In this document: one piece after another, positions 1 through 8,268 of the stretch | Layout of the letters: every line of letters starts with the position of its first letter | Numbering within the stretch: the stretch's first letter is position 1 | NCBI RefSeq assembly: GCF_039978735.1 | Contig: NZ_JBDWAS010000045.1 | Coordinates: 219,335-283,334 of the forward strand | Direction of reading: 5' to 3' | DNA: 64,000 nt | Source: Maricaulis sp039978735 | Lineage (GTDB): Bacteria > Pseudomonadota > Alphaproteobacteria > Caulobacterales > Maricaulaceae | Position numbers and translations under genes: made by a program | The notes under the pieces: generated by a model | The model's input: the letters and a program-made list of their open reading frames with translations, nothing else | What the model was told of the DNA's origin: nothing | Databases searched by the model: none

Positions 1-1006
1 AGAGGGCGGAGAGCTGGCGCTCTGGCTGTCAGTCGGTGTCAGTATATCGGGTGTGGCCCAGCTGATCTGGCTGTGGGCGGCAACGCGGGCGACCGGGGTC
101 CGGCTGTCGGTGCGCCTGCCGAAGCTCAGCCCGGATGTGAAGCGGCTGATCGTACTCGGCGTGCCTGGAGCGATGGCGGCCGGTGTCACCCAGATCAATA
201 TCCTCGTCACTTCCTCCATTGCAACGCTGCAGGAGGGTGCTCGGTCCTGGCTCTACTATGCCGACCGTCTCTACCAGCTGCCGCTGGGCGTGGTGGGCAT
301 CGCGATGGGTGTCGTGCTGCTGCCGACGCTGAGCGCGCGCCTGCGGGCCGGCGACCTGCCGGCGGCGGGCAATGCGATGAACCGCGCGCTGGAGATTTCC
401 ATGGCGCTGACCCTGCCCGCCGCGGCAGCACTGGCGGCGATCCCGGTCTTTATCGCCACCGGCATCTACGAGCGCGACGCCTTCACGCCCCAGGATGCCG
501 AAATGGTCGCCCAGGCGCTGATCGCCTTTGCGGCCGGTCTGCCCGCCTTTGTGCTGATCAAGGTGCTCTCGCCCGGCTTCTTTGCGCGCCAGGACACGAT
601 GACGCCCATGAAGTTCGCGACGGTCGGCGTGGTGATCAATCTCGCGCTGGGGCTGACGCTCTTCTTCGGACCGCTGGGCTTTGCCGGGCTCGCCATCGCC
701 ACTTCGGTCGCGGGCTGGGTCAACACGCTGCTGCTTGCGGTGACGCTGCACCGGCGCGGCCTGTTCGAGCCGGATGCCCGCCTGCTGAACCGCTTGCCGC
801 GCATTGTCGTGGCCAGTGCGATCATGGCCGGCTTTCTGCTGCTGGCGCACCGGAACCTCGGCTGGCTCTATCCCTGGCTGTTCAATTCGACCCTCCTGGT
901 GCTAGCCGTGGTATGCGCGGCAGGCCTTGTCGTGTTCGCGCTTGCCGCGGTTCTGACCGGTGCCCTGCGCCTGTCCGAAGTGCGCACGGCGCTCAAGCGC
1001 TCTTGA
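1..1006 (+). CDS. murJ: Lipid II flippase MurJ (C-terminal part, cut by window start)
   Basis: The reading frame is open from base 2, so the gene starts before the window; 334 residues are visible. They form repeated hydrophobic helices of the MviN/MurJ MOP-superfamily fold, including an APGFFARQDTMTP-like segment (here LSPGFFARQDTMTPMK) that is characteristic of the family. MurJ flips the peptidoglycan precursor lipid II across the inner membrane. The gene lies 61 bp upstream of trpS on the same strand, a neighbourhood common in alphaproteobacteria. The true start is not visible. Confidence 0.92.
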   Translation, partial: EGGELALWLSVGVSISGVAQLIWLWAATRATGVRLSVRLPKLSPDVKRLIVLGVPGAMAAGVTQINILVTSSIATLQEGARSWLYYADRLYQLPLGVVGIAMGVVLLPTLSARLRAGDLPAAGNAMNRALEISMALTLPAAAALAAIPVFIATGIYERDAFTPQDAEMVAQALIAFAAGLPAFVLIKVLSPGFFARQDTMTPMKFATVGVVINLALGLTLFFGPLGFAGLAIATSVAGWVNTLLLAVTLHRRGLFEPDARLLNRLPRIVVASAIMAGFLLLAHRNLGWLYPWLFNSTLLVLAVVCAAGLVVFALAAVLTGALRLSEVRTALKRS

Positions 1007-1067
1007 GGCGCGGGCTCCGGCTGGGTAAGACGCGCCGTCCGACCCTTTTCTGCCAAGGCATGATCCC

Positions 1068-2105
1068 ATGAGCGAAACGCCCACCGACTACACCGGTCCC
1101 AAGCGCATCTTTTCCGGCATGCAGCCCACCGGCCGCCTGCATCTCGGTAATTATCTGGGTGCGCTGAAGAACTGGGTGGCGCTGCAGGATGAGGGTGATG
1201 CCGAGTGCATCTATTGCGTGGTCGACATGCACGCGATCACCATGCCGCACGATCCCAAGGCCCTGCCCGGCGCCGTGCGCGCTGCGGCCGCGGCATATAT
1301 CGCGGCGGGTGTGAACCCGGACAAGAGCATCATCTTTGCCCAGTCTGCTGTCTCCGCACATGCCGAACTGGCCTGGATCTTCAACTGCGTGGCGCGTCTG
1401 GGCTGGGCCGAGCGCATGACCCAGTTCAAGGACAAGGGCGGCAAGGACAAGGAGCGCGCCTCCGTCGGCCTGCTGACCTATCCCGTGCTGCAGGCGGCCG
1501 ACATTCTCGCCTACAAGGCGACGCATGTGCCGGTCGGCGAGGACCAGAAGCAGCATCTCGAGCTGTGCCGCGATATCGCTGCGCGCTTCAATCGCGACTA
1601 TGGCGATGGCGAGGCCTTTTTCCCGCTGACCGAGCCGGTGATCCAGGGCCCGGGCGCGCGCATCATGAGCTTGCGCGACGGGACGGCGAAAATGTCCAAG
1701 TCCGACGTGTCGGACAATTCGCGCATCAATCTGGAAGATGATGCCGACACGATCGCCCGCAAGATCAAGAAGGCAAAGACCGATCCCGAGCCGCTGCCGG
1801 AAACGGTGGAAGGCCTGGAAACCCGTGCCGAAGCATCCAATCTGGTCGGCATCTATGCCGCGCTGACCGGCAAGACCAAGGCGGATGTGCTGGCCGAGTT
1901 CGGCGGTCAGGGTTTCGGCGCCTTCAAGCCGGCGCTGGCGGATGTGGCCGTGGAATATCTCGCGCCGATCTCGCAGGAATTCCGCCGGCTGATCGCGGAT
2001 CAGGCCGAGATCGACCGCATCCTGACAAAAGGCGCCGAGCAGGCCGATGTGATCGCCGCTCCGATCCTCAAGGAAACCAAGGAAATCATCGGTTTTTGGC
2101 ACTAA
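1068..2105 (+). CDS. trpS: Tryptophanyl-tRNA synthetase
   Basis: 345 residues, the normal length for bacterial TrpRS, a class I aminoacyl-tRNA synthetase that charges tRNA-Trp in the cytosol. The HIGH-type motif appears near residue 18 as PTGRLHLGNYLGA and the KMSKS loop is intact (KMSKSD, near residue 208). The ATG at 1068 places the Rossmann core close to the N-terminus as in orthologues. It follows murJ on the same strand. Confidence 0.97.
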   Translation: MSETPTDYTGPKRIFSGMQPTGRLHLGNYLGALKNWVALQDEGDAECIYCVVDMHAITMPHDPKALPGAVRAAAAAYIAAGVNPDKSIIFAQSAVSAHAELAWIFNCVARLGWAERMTQFKDKGGKDKERASVGLLTYPVLQAADILAYKATHVPVGEDQKQHLELCRDIAARFNRDYGDGEAFFPLTEPVIQGPGARIMSLRDGTAKMSKSDVSDNSRINLEDDADTIARKIKKAKTDPEPLPETVEGLETRAEASNLVGIYAALTGKTKADVLAEFGGQGFGAFKPALADVAVEYLAPISQEFRRLIADQAEIDRILTKGAEQADVIAAPILKETKEIIGFWH

Positions 2106-2212
2106 AATCGATCCATTCATCAACCAAGATCGCGATGAAATGGTTCAGGCGGACAATTCGCCGCATGGCGGGCCTTTCCAAGGCGCGGTCCTGTAGCGGC
2201 TGGAGGACTTCA

Positions 2213-2770
2213 ATGAAGCACTATGCCCTGATTGCAGCCGCAGGCCTCGCCCTGACAGCCTGCAGCGACCCGGCCGAAGACACCGCCACCCGGGATAGCG
2301 CCATGGACCATGGCGGGATGGATCTCGCGGCACCTGCTGAAACGGCTGACGCGGCCGCGCCGTTGCCTGATGACGGCATCGCCCCGGTGGTCGAGATTAG
2401 CGACGCCTGGATCCGGCCGCATCCGCAGGGCCGCGACGTGACGGCGGCCTATTTCACGGCGACGCTCGCGCAGGGCCATGCCGATCGCCTCATCGAGGCG
2501 CGCATGGACGGTGCCGGCCATATCGAGCTGCACACCCACACCATGAATGACGAAGGCATGATGCAGATGCGCCAGGTGGGTCCGCAGGACATCACCGATG
2601 CCGGCGCGCTGGCCTTCGCGCCGGGCGGGCTGCACCTGATGGTGTTCGGCATGGACCCGGTCGCCGAGGGCGATGCTGTCACCGGCACGCTCGTCTTCGA
2701 ACGGGCCGGCGAGGTCGCGGTCACCTTCCAGGCGCGCAATACGGCACCGGGCGGGCATTCCGGCCACTAG
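2213..2770 (+). CDS. PCu(A)C-type periplasmic copper chaperone lipoprotein
   Basis: 185 residues from ATG 2213. The N-terminus MKHYALIAAAGLALTAC is a lipoprotein signal with lipobox LTAC (Cys17), so the protein is probably membrane-anchored and periplasmic. A low-complexity linker is followed by the PCuAC (DUF461) cupredoxin-like domain with ISDAWIRP, IELHTHTMNDEGMMQMR and PGGLHLMVFGMD; the His and Met residues are the usual Cu(I) ligands. The family delivers copper to cytochrome oxidase. The frame is open upstream to 2096, but only this start gives a signal peptide. No cox genes are adjacent. Confidence 0.88.
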   Translation: MKHYALIAAAGLALTACSDPAEDTATRDSAMDHGGMDLAAPAETADAAAPLPDDGIAPVVEISDAWIRPHPQGRDVTAAYFTATLAQGHADRLIEARMDGAGHIELHTHTMNDEGMMQMRQVGPQDITDAGALAFAPGGLHLMVFGMDPVAEGDAVTGTLVFERAGEVAVTFQARNTAPGGHSGH

Positions 2771-2776
2771 CAGCCG

Positions 2777-3361
2777 TCAGGCCGGGTCCGGTTCGCGCTT
2801 TGTCGCGGGCCGGGCATAGGTTTCCGGATCATAGGGTTTCGGGCCGCGCGGCCAGAACAGGCGGGTCAGCCAGACGCCCGCCACCACCCCGGCGATCAGG
2901 AACAGGCCGGTCGGCTGTTCGCGCACCAGGAAGAGCAGGGCGAAGAAGAACAGGCTGATCCCGGTCAGCGCCAGGCCCAGTCCGAACATCACGAACAGGA
3001 AAACCATCGACGAGCCTTCGATGAAGCGGATGCCGTCGCGATAGGGCAGCAAGGCCAGGTGCAGCTCGCGCAGCAGGGCGCTGAATGTGTCGGCTGCAGG
3101 CTCCCAGTGGCCCACGCCCGTCCAGCGCATCGAGCCGAACACCGTCTCTTCTCCCTGTGTATCGGTGACACGGCAGACGACCTGGCTCTGCTGGCCGGCC
3201 ATTTCGACGCTCAGCCGTACCTGGGCGATATCGGCCAGCTCGACCTGGCCGGCTGCGGCGTTCCCGTCCTCGCCGCGCCAGACCAGCGCCTTGTCGGTCA
3301 GGCCGAAAATTCTGGCCGGTGTCGCGGCATTGCGCCGGTCCCGATGTTCGTTTGCAGACAT
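2777..3361 (-). CDS. Conserved membrane protein of unknown function
   Basis: 194 residues. The first ~110 are soluble and beta-rich with a WTG-containing segment. Two hydrophobic helices follow (about residues 115-145 and 149-169), ending in a polar, basic tail. I do not recognise a named family. It is convergent with the PCuAC gene (6-bp gap) and divergent from the universal stress gene. The N-terminal half could be a PH-like or DUF3592-like domain, but this is a guess. Confidence 0.75.
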   Translation of the reverse strand: MSANEHRDRRNAATPARIFGLTDKALVWRGEDGNAAAGQVELADIAQVRLSVEMAGQQSQVVCRVTDTQGEETVFGSMRWTGVGHWEPAADTFSALLRELHLALLPYRDGIRFIEGSSMVFLFVMFGLGLALTGISLFFFALLFLVREQPTGLFLIAGVVAGVWLTRLFWPRGPKPYDPETYARPATKREPDPA

Positions 3362-3436
3362 GCGCCCTCCCTTGCCCGCGCGGTGTTAGCAGCATTCTCT
3401 GGACGAGTCGCCCGCGAGACGCCAAACTCCGTTCCC

Positions 3437-3913
3437 ATGCCTCAGAGCTCACGCAAATTCCTGGTCGTGGCCGACGACAGCAATGAGTGCCGGACGGCAC
3501 TCTACTTCGCCGCCCGCCGCGCCGTGTCGACCGGTGCCCATGTCGCTATTCTGGCAACGCATGAGCCCAGCGACTTCAATCACTGGATCGGCGTCGCCGA
3601 GACCGCCAAGCGCGAGGCGGAAACCGCCGCCGAGACGCTGCTGGAATCCATGGCCGAGGATGCCGAGGCCGTGACCGGCGAGCGTCCGGAACTTCTCCTG
3701 CGTGAGGGTGATCGCCGGACCGTGCTGGCCCGTCTTCTGGAGGAAGATCCGCTGATCTCGCTCCTCGTGCTGGCGGCCTCCTCCTCGAGCGAAGGCCCCG
3801 GCCCGCTGGTGACGGCGCTGGCGCGCGGCCGCGGCCTGTTCGACAGCCGTGCGGTGCCCGTGACCGTGGTGCCCGGCGACATGGATCCGGCGGAAATCGA
3901 CGCGCTTGTGTGA
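3437..3913 (+). CDS. Universal stress protein (UspA family)
   Basis: 158 residues from ATG 3437. It begins with the Usp beta1 and loop (KFLVVADDSNECRTALYFAARRA) and continues with a Usp-like ATP-loop region (LVLAASSSSEGPGPLVTAL) and a terminal VPVTVVPG strand. The usual G-2x-G-9x-G(S/T) motif is only partly kept, so ATP binding is uncertain. The frame is open upstream to 3059, but those codons lie antisense to the neighbouring membrane protein. Likely a cytosolic stress-resistance protein; it precedes nfu by 69 bp. Confidence 0.86.
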   Translation: MPQSSRKFLVVADDSNECRTALYFAARRAVSTGAHVAILATHEPSDFNHWIGVAETAKREAETAAETLLESMAEDAEAVTGERPELLLREGDRRTVLARLLEEDPLISLLVLAASSSSEGPGPLVTALARGRGLFDSRAVPVTVVPGDMDPAEIDALV

Positions 3914-3982
3914 AACCCACACGCCGATCATGGTTGAAAGCCGCGGCCGGGTGGGCCAAGTGACGGGCAGGAGACCCGAACC

Positions 3983-4546
3983 ATGTTCATCCAGACTGAA
4001 GCCACGCCCAATCCCAACACGCTGAAATTCCTGCCGGGCCGGGAAATCTCGCCCGACCAGCCGCGGGAATTCGAGAATGCCGAGGACGCCGAGGCGTCGC
4101 CGCTGGCGGCCGATCTCTTCTTGGTCGACGGCGTGAGCGGTGTGTTTTTCGGCGAGGACTTCGTCGCCGTCACCAAGACCGACGATTATGAGTGGGATCA
4201 TATCAAGCCCTTCCTGCTGGGCGCGATCATGGACGGGCTGCAGTCGGGCCGTCCGCTGTTCGAGACGTCGCAGAGCGGGGTCGATCATGCCGAATACGAT
4301 GGCGCCGATGCCGAGGTTGTGAAGGAGATCATCGATCTCATCGACACCCGTGTCCGCCCCGCCGTGGCGCGCGATGGCGGCGATATCCTGTTCCATTCCT
4401 ATGTTGCCGACAGCGGTCTCGTGCGCCTGCGCATGCGCGGCGCCTGCTCGGGCTGCCCGTCCTCGACGATGACGCTGAAGGCCGGGATCGAGAACCTGCT
4501 GCGCCACTACATCCCCGAAATCCAGGGCGTGGAAGCCGTCGAATAA
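3983..4546 (+). CDS. Nfu-type iron-sulfur cluster carrier (Nfu_N plus NifU C-terminal domain)
   Basis: 187 residues. The N-terminal Nfu_N domain begins MFIQTEATPNPNTLKFLPG, a hallmark of alphaproteobacterial and mitochondrial NFU1. The C-terminal NifU-like domain carries the cluster-binding CxxC in GACSGCPSS near residue 153. It transfers 4Fe-4S clusters to client enzymes; MiaB, encoded 4 kb downstream, is a plausible client. A good ribosome site (caggag) precedes ATG 3983. This is the normal two-domain length. Confidence 0.95.
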   Translation: MFIQTEATPNPNTLKFLPGREISPDQPREFENAEDAEASPLAADLFLVDGVSGVFFGEDFVAVTKTDDYEWDHIKPFLLGAIMDGLQSGRPLFETSQSGVDHAEYDGADAEVVKEIIDLIDTRVRPAVARDGGDILFHSYVADSGLVRLRMRGACSGCPSSTMTLKAGIENLLRHYIPEIQGVEAVE

Positions 4547-4549
4547 CGG

Positions 4550-4576
4550 TTTCCGCTCGCCGGAAAGACTTTTTCC
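4550..4576 (+). terminator. Possible short intrinsic terminator after nfu
   Basis: A 6-bp stem TTTCCG/CGGAAA with a 5-base loop (4550-4566) lies just after the nfu stop and is followed by a gac-interrupted T-run. The stem is short for a strong terminator, so function is uncertain. Confidence 0.4.
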
Positions 4577-4650
4577 AGTGCGGAAATTCAAAAGCCGCTC
4601 GGCCCGGATTATGGTCCGGCCGAACTGGTTATTCGCACAGGAGCGACCCC

Positions 4651-5286
4651 ATGGCTGACGAATTGTCGCGCAAGCCCACCCATAACGATCCGATTGGCGA
4701 GGCCGCGCTGAAGCAGATCCTGCTGGATGCCCGCACCTATAATGATTTCGACGAGACCCGCCCGGTCCCGGCCGAGACGCTGAAAGAACTCTACGACACG
4801 GTCCGCATGGGCCCGACGAGCGCCAATTCCTCGCCGGCGCGCTTTCTCTTCCTGACCACGCCCGAAGCCAAGGCCCGGCTGGAACCGCACCTGTCGGAAG
4901 GCAACCGGGCCAAGACGATGAAAGCGCCGGTCACGGTGGTGCTCGCCTGGGATACCGAGTTCTATGACAAGGTGCCCCAGCTGATGCCGCACAATCCCGG
5001 TGCCCGCGACTGGTTCACCGCCCCGGCCTCCACGATCGACAATGGCAAGCGGAATGCCGTGCTGCAGGGCGCCTATCTGATCATCGCGGCCCGCGCGCTG
5101 GGCCTCGATACCGGGCCGATGACCGGGTTCGAGAATGACGGTCTGGACAAGGAATTCTTCCTCGACGATCCGGAAATGAAGACCTGGCGGTCCGACTTCC
5201 TGGTCAATCTGGGCTATGGCACGACGAAGAACCTCTTCCCGCGCCTGCCGCGCCTGGACTTCGACGAGGCCGCGAAAATCCTCTAA
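4651..5286 (+). CDS. Nitroreductase-family FMN enzyme, RutE/HadB-like (putative malonic semialdehyde reductase)
   Basis: 211 residues from ATG 4651, preceded by cacaggag. The nitroreductase fold is visible: an early ARTYNDF segment, MGPTSANSSPARF near residue 53 (FMN binding) and a conserved NLGYG near the C-terminus. Length and motifs match the RutE-like subgroup, which reduces malonic semialdehyde and related substrates with NAD(P)H. No other rut genes are nearby, so the physiological substrate is unknown. The longer upstream frame overlaps nfu out of phase and was rejected. Confidence 0.87.
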   Translation: MADELSRKPTHNDPIGEAALKQILLDARTYNDFDETRPVPAETLKELYDTVRMGPTSANSSPARFLFLTTPEAKARLEPHLSEGNRAKTMKAPVTVVLAWDTEFYDKVPQLMPHNPGARDWFTAPASTIDNGKRNAVLQGAYLIIAARALGLDTGPMTGFENDGLDKEFFLDDPEMKTWRSDFLVNLGYGTTKNLFPRLPRLDFDEAAKIL

Positions 5287-5295
5287 AGGGCTGGC

Positions 5296-5940
5296 ATGAC
5301 CCTGCTGGCCATCGATACCACCGGTCCGGACTGTGCCGTCGCGCTGCGCGTGGATGGCCGGCCGGACCGCGTCCTTTGCGAACGGATCGGCCGCGGCCAT
5401 GCCGAGCGCCTGGCGCCGATGGTCGAGCAGATCCTGGCCGATGCTGGTATCACGCCCCGCGAGCTGACGCGGATCGGTGTGACGATCGGTCCGGGCAGTT
5501 TTGCCGGCACCCGGGTCGGCACGGCCTTCGCCCGCGGTCTTGCCCTGGCGACCGGTGCGGTGGCCATCGGCATCGGCAATCTCGCCGTGATCGCCCGTCA
5601 GCTTGAGGACGTGCGCCCCTTGGCAGTCCTGCACGACGCCAAGCGCGGCGAGGTCATCCTGCAGGTCTGGGCGGGACCGGAAGCCTCCGGGCCGCTGCGC
5701 CTCACCGTCGATGCGGTGCCTGCACACCTCGAAGTCTTGGCTCTGAACGGTCTTGTGCTCGCAGGGTCGGGCGCAGCGCTTGTCGATCCGGCCGGCATGG
5801 ATGTCCGCGATGTCACCGCGCTCGACCTTCACGCCCTGCTCGACCTGGTGGCCGAGGCAGATCCTGCGCAGGCACCGGCCTCGCCCTTCTATGCCCGCCC
5901 GCCGGACGCCAAGCTGCCGGGCGGGATCGCGCCGGCATGA
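5296..5940 (+). CDS. tsaB: tRNA threonylcarbamoyladenosine biosynthesis protein TsaB
   Basis: 214 residues with the ASKHA-fold start LLAIDTTGPDCAVAL, HAERLAPMVEQIL and the TIGPGSFAGTRVG loop that defines TsaB/YeaZ. TsaB is the scaffold partner of TsaD in making t6A37 of ANN-decoding tRNAs. It lies 9 bp after the nitroreductase and overlaps rimI by 4 bp (ATGA), so the pair is probably translationally coupled, as in many proteobacteria. Confidence 0.95.
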   Translation: MTLLAIDTTGPDCAVALRVDGRPDRVLCERIGRGHAERLAPMVEQILADAGITPRELTRIGVTIGPGSFAGTRVGTAFARGLALATGAVAIGIGNLAVIARQLEDVRPLAVLHDAKRGEVILQVWAGPEASGPLRLTVDAVPAHLEVLALNGLVLAGSGAALVDPAGMDVRDVTALDLHALLDLVAEADPAQAPASPFYARPPDAKLPGGIAPA

Positions 5941-6398
5941 GCGTCGCCATCGAGCGCGCCGGGGCGGAGGCCGCCGGCGAGCTGGCGGCGCTCCACGCAG
6001 CCTGTTTCGCCGCGCCCTGGTCGGAACGCGAATTCGCCTCTCTTCTTCAGACGGCCGGCGTGACGGCGCTGATCCTGCGCGGGGATGGCGAGGCGCGGGG
6101 CCTGGTTGTCGTGCGCCAGGCGCTCGACGAGGCGGAAATCCTGACCATCGGCATTGCGCCGCACGCCCGGGTCTCCGGCCGCGGCGGACAATTGCTTGCC
6201 GCCGCCCAGGACGGGCTGATGCAGGCAGGCTGCAGCAGGGTTTTCCTCGAGGTTTCGGTCGCCAACACGGCGGCGCAAAAGCTCTATGCCCGGGCCGGTT
6301 ACCGGCAGGTGGGGCGGCGCAAGGCCTACTATGCAGACGGGACCGATGCGCTTGTCCTTGAAAAATGGCTGCGCGAAGATGGACAAACCCCGGCGTGA
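5937..6398 (+). CDS. rimI: Ribosomal-protein-alanine N-acetyltransferase RimI (GNAT)
   Basis: 153 residues. A GNAT acetyl-CoA site is present (IGIAPHARVSGRGGQLL, near residue 80, matching the RGxG/A loop) and a C-terminal NTAAQKLYARAGYRQVGRRKAYY block is typical of RimI. The family acetylates the N-terminus of ribosomal protein S18. The start overlaps the tsaB stop (ATGA). Confidence 0.93.
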   Translation: MSVAIERAGAEAAGELAALHAACFAAPWSEREFASLLQTAGVTALILRGDGEARGLVVVRQALDEAEILTIGIAPHARVSGRGGQLLAAAQDGLMQAGCSRVFLEVSVANTAAQKLYARAGYRQVGRRKAYYADGTDALVLEKWLREDGQTPA

Positions 6399-6431
6399 AC
6401 GCCTATCTCTGCGATATCAAGGACGAGGACG

Positions 6432-6854
6432 ATGATGCCTGACCGTATCGAACAGATCTGCATCGCGAAGGGACTTCGCATGACCGATCAGCGCCGGGTC
6501 ATCGCCCGCGTGCTGTCGTCTTCCGACGATCATCCGGATGCCGAAGAACTGCATCGCCGGGCGTCGGCGGAAGATCCGCGGATCTCGCTGGCCACGGTCT
6601 ACCGCACGGTCCGCCTGTTCGAGGAAGCCGGCATTATCGAGCGGCACGACTTCCGCGACGGAAGGTCGCGCTATGAGGAAGTCGGCGACGAGCATCACGA
6701 CCACCTGATCGACCTGAAGACAGGCGAAGTCGTGGAATTCGTCAATGAAGAGATCGAACGCCTGCAGGAAGCGATCGCGCGCAAGCTGGGCTACAAGCTT
6801 GTCGATCACCGTCTGGAGCTTTACGGCGTGCCCCTGAAGGGCGCCGAGGACTAG
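6432..6854 (+). CDS. fur: Fur-family metalloregulator (Fur/Mur type)
   Basis: 140 residues: a winged-helix DNA-binding domain (MTDQRRVIARVL, then ISLATVYRTVRLFEEAGII) followed by the metal-binding dimerisation domain with the HHDHLID segment. The structural zinc CxxC of E. coli Fur is absent here (DLKTGEV instead), which is usual for alphaproteobacterial Fur/Mur. It could sense Fe(II) or Mn(II); the sequence alone does not decide. Tandem ATGs at 6432 and 6435 are both usable. It follows rimI by 33 bp, as in Caulobacter-like genomes. Confidence 0.9.
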   Translation: MMPDRIEQICIAKGLRMTDQRRVIARVLSSSDDHPDAEELHRRASAEDPRISLATVYRTVRLFEEAGIIERHDFRDGRSRYEEVGDEHHDHLIDLKTGEVVEFVNEEIERLQEAIARKLGYKLVDHRLELYGVPLKGAED

Positions 6855-6880
6855 GGCGTCCGCCTCCCGCAGGAGACGTC

Positions 6881-8158
6881 ATGTCCGCCCGCAAGCCCGG
6901 CAAGCACGCTTTCATCTTCATTTTCATCACCGTGCTGATCGACATGATCGGCATCGGGCTGATCATGCCTGTCATGCCGGCCCTGATCGAGGATGTGACC
7001 GGGCTGGAAGCCAACAATGCGGTGGTTCTGGGCGCCTGGCTGACCGCCAGCTATGCCGGCATGCAGTTCATCTTCGCGCCGATCGTCGGCGGCCTGTCCG
7101 ACCGGTTCGGCCGCAAGCGCGTTCTGCTCGCCGCGCTCGCCGGTTTCACGCTCGACTACACGATGATGGGCTTTGCCCCGCATTTCTGGCTGCTGCTGAT
7201 CGGCCGCATCCTGGCTGGCGTGTTCGGCGCCAGCTATTCCACCGCCAACGCCTACATCGCCGACATCACACCGGCCCATGAACGCGCCGGACGGTTCGGC
7301 ATGATGGGTGCGGCTTTCGGCATCGGCTTCATCCTGGGCCCGGCGATAGGCGGGCTGCTGGGCGAGCATTTCGGTCCGCGCGCGCCCTTCTTTGCGGCCG
7401 GCATCCTGGCCGGGCTGAACCTGATCTACGGCCTGTTCGTGCTGCCCGAGACGCTGGCGCCGGAAAACCGCCGCACCTTCTCGATCCGCCGCGCCAACCC
7501 GCTGGGCTCGCTCATGCAGATGCGCGCCTATCCGGCTGTTCTGGTGATGATGGGCGCGGTCTTCCTGATGCTGCTCGGCCATGCCGTCTATCCGGCTGTC
7601 TGGTCCTACTATACCGACTTCAAGTTCGGCTGGACCGCGGGCGATATCGGCCTGTCGCTGATGGCCGTCGGGCTGACGACGGCGCTGGTTCAGGGCGGGC
7701 TGACCCGCATTCTCGTGCCGAAGCTGGGCGAGTGGCGGGCCATCGCGGTCTCGCTTTCGCTGGCCGTGTGCTCCTACGCCGCCTACGGCCTGGCGACCAG
7801 CGGCTGGATGGTCTATCCGATCATCGTCTTCGGCGCGCTGGCCGGGATCGGCCAGCCGGCATTGCAGGGCGTGATCTCCCGCATCGTGCCGGCCAATGCC
7901 CAGGGCGAGCTGCAGGGGGCGATGACCTCGATGCAGAGCCTGTCGATGATTATCGGGCCGCTGATCATGTCGCGCATGTTCGAGGGCTTTACCGGCGCCG
8001 ATGCGCCCTTTGTCTTCGCCGGCGCGCCCTTCCTTCTGGCCTCGGCGCTGACGATTGTCGCGCTCTTCCTGGCGCTCAGCGCCAAGCGGCACGATCCGGG
8101 CACGCATGAACTGCCGTCCCAGGAGACTGTTCCGGAAGGCGCCGTCAAGGCGGAATAG
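6881..8158 (+). CDS. MFS drug efflux transporter, TetA-like
   Basis: 425 residues with about 12 hydrophobic helices. The first loop carries the MFS motif A (GGLSDRFGRKRVL) and TM1 contains an IDMIGIGLIMPVMPAL segment typical of the TetA/Bcr-type drug:H+ antiporters. It acts in the inner membrane. Substrate cannot be assigned: chromosomal TetA-like pumps in marine alphaproteobacteria are not necessarily tetracycline resistance genes. It starts 26 bp after fur behind aggaga. Confidence 0.88.
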   Translation: MSARKPGKHAFIFIFITVLIDMIGIGLIMPVMPALIEDVTGLEANNAVVLGAWLTASYAGMQFIFAPIVGGLSDRFGRKRVLLAALAGFTLDYTMMGFAPHFWLLLIGRILAGVFGASYSTANAYIADITPAHERAGRFGMMGAAFGIGFILGPAIGGLLGEHFGPRAPFFAAGILAGLNLIYGLFVLPETLAPENRRTFSIRRANPLGSLMQMRAYPAVLVMMGAVFLMLLGHAVYPAVWSYYTDFKFGWTAGDIGLSLMAVGLTTALVQGGLTRILVPKLGEWRAIAVSLSLAVCSYAAYGLATSGWMVYPIIVFGALAGIGQPALQGVISRIVPANAQGELQGAMTSMQSLSMIIGPLIMSRMFEGFTGADAPFVFAGAPFLLASALTIVALFLALSAKRHDPGTHELPSQETVPEGAVKAE

Positions 8159-8268
8159 TCTTGCGGGCCTTGCCTATCGGCCCCATTTCCATCATAACGC
8201 CCCGCTTCCCGGCCGCGGGCCGGATGACGCTGATTGGGTGAACCGCCGGATGCGGTTTTGAAGGTTTC

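Noticed and set aside
6881..8158. Acquired tetracycline-resistance gene
   Set aside because: The pump is TetA-like, but it has native composition, lies among core genes and lacks a TetR neighbour.
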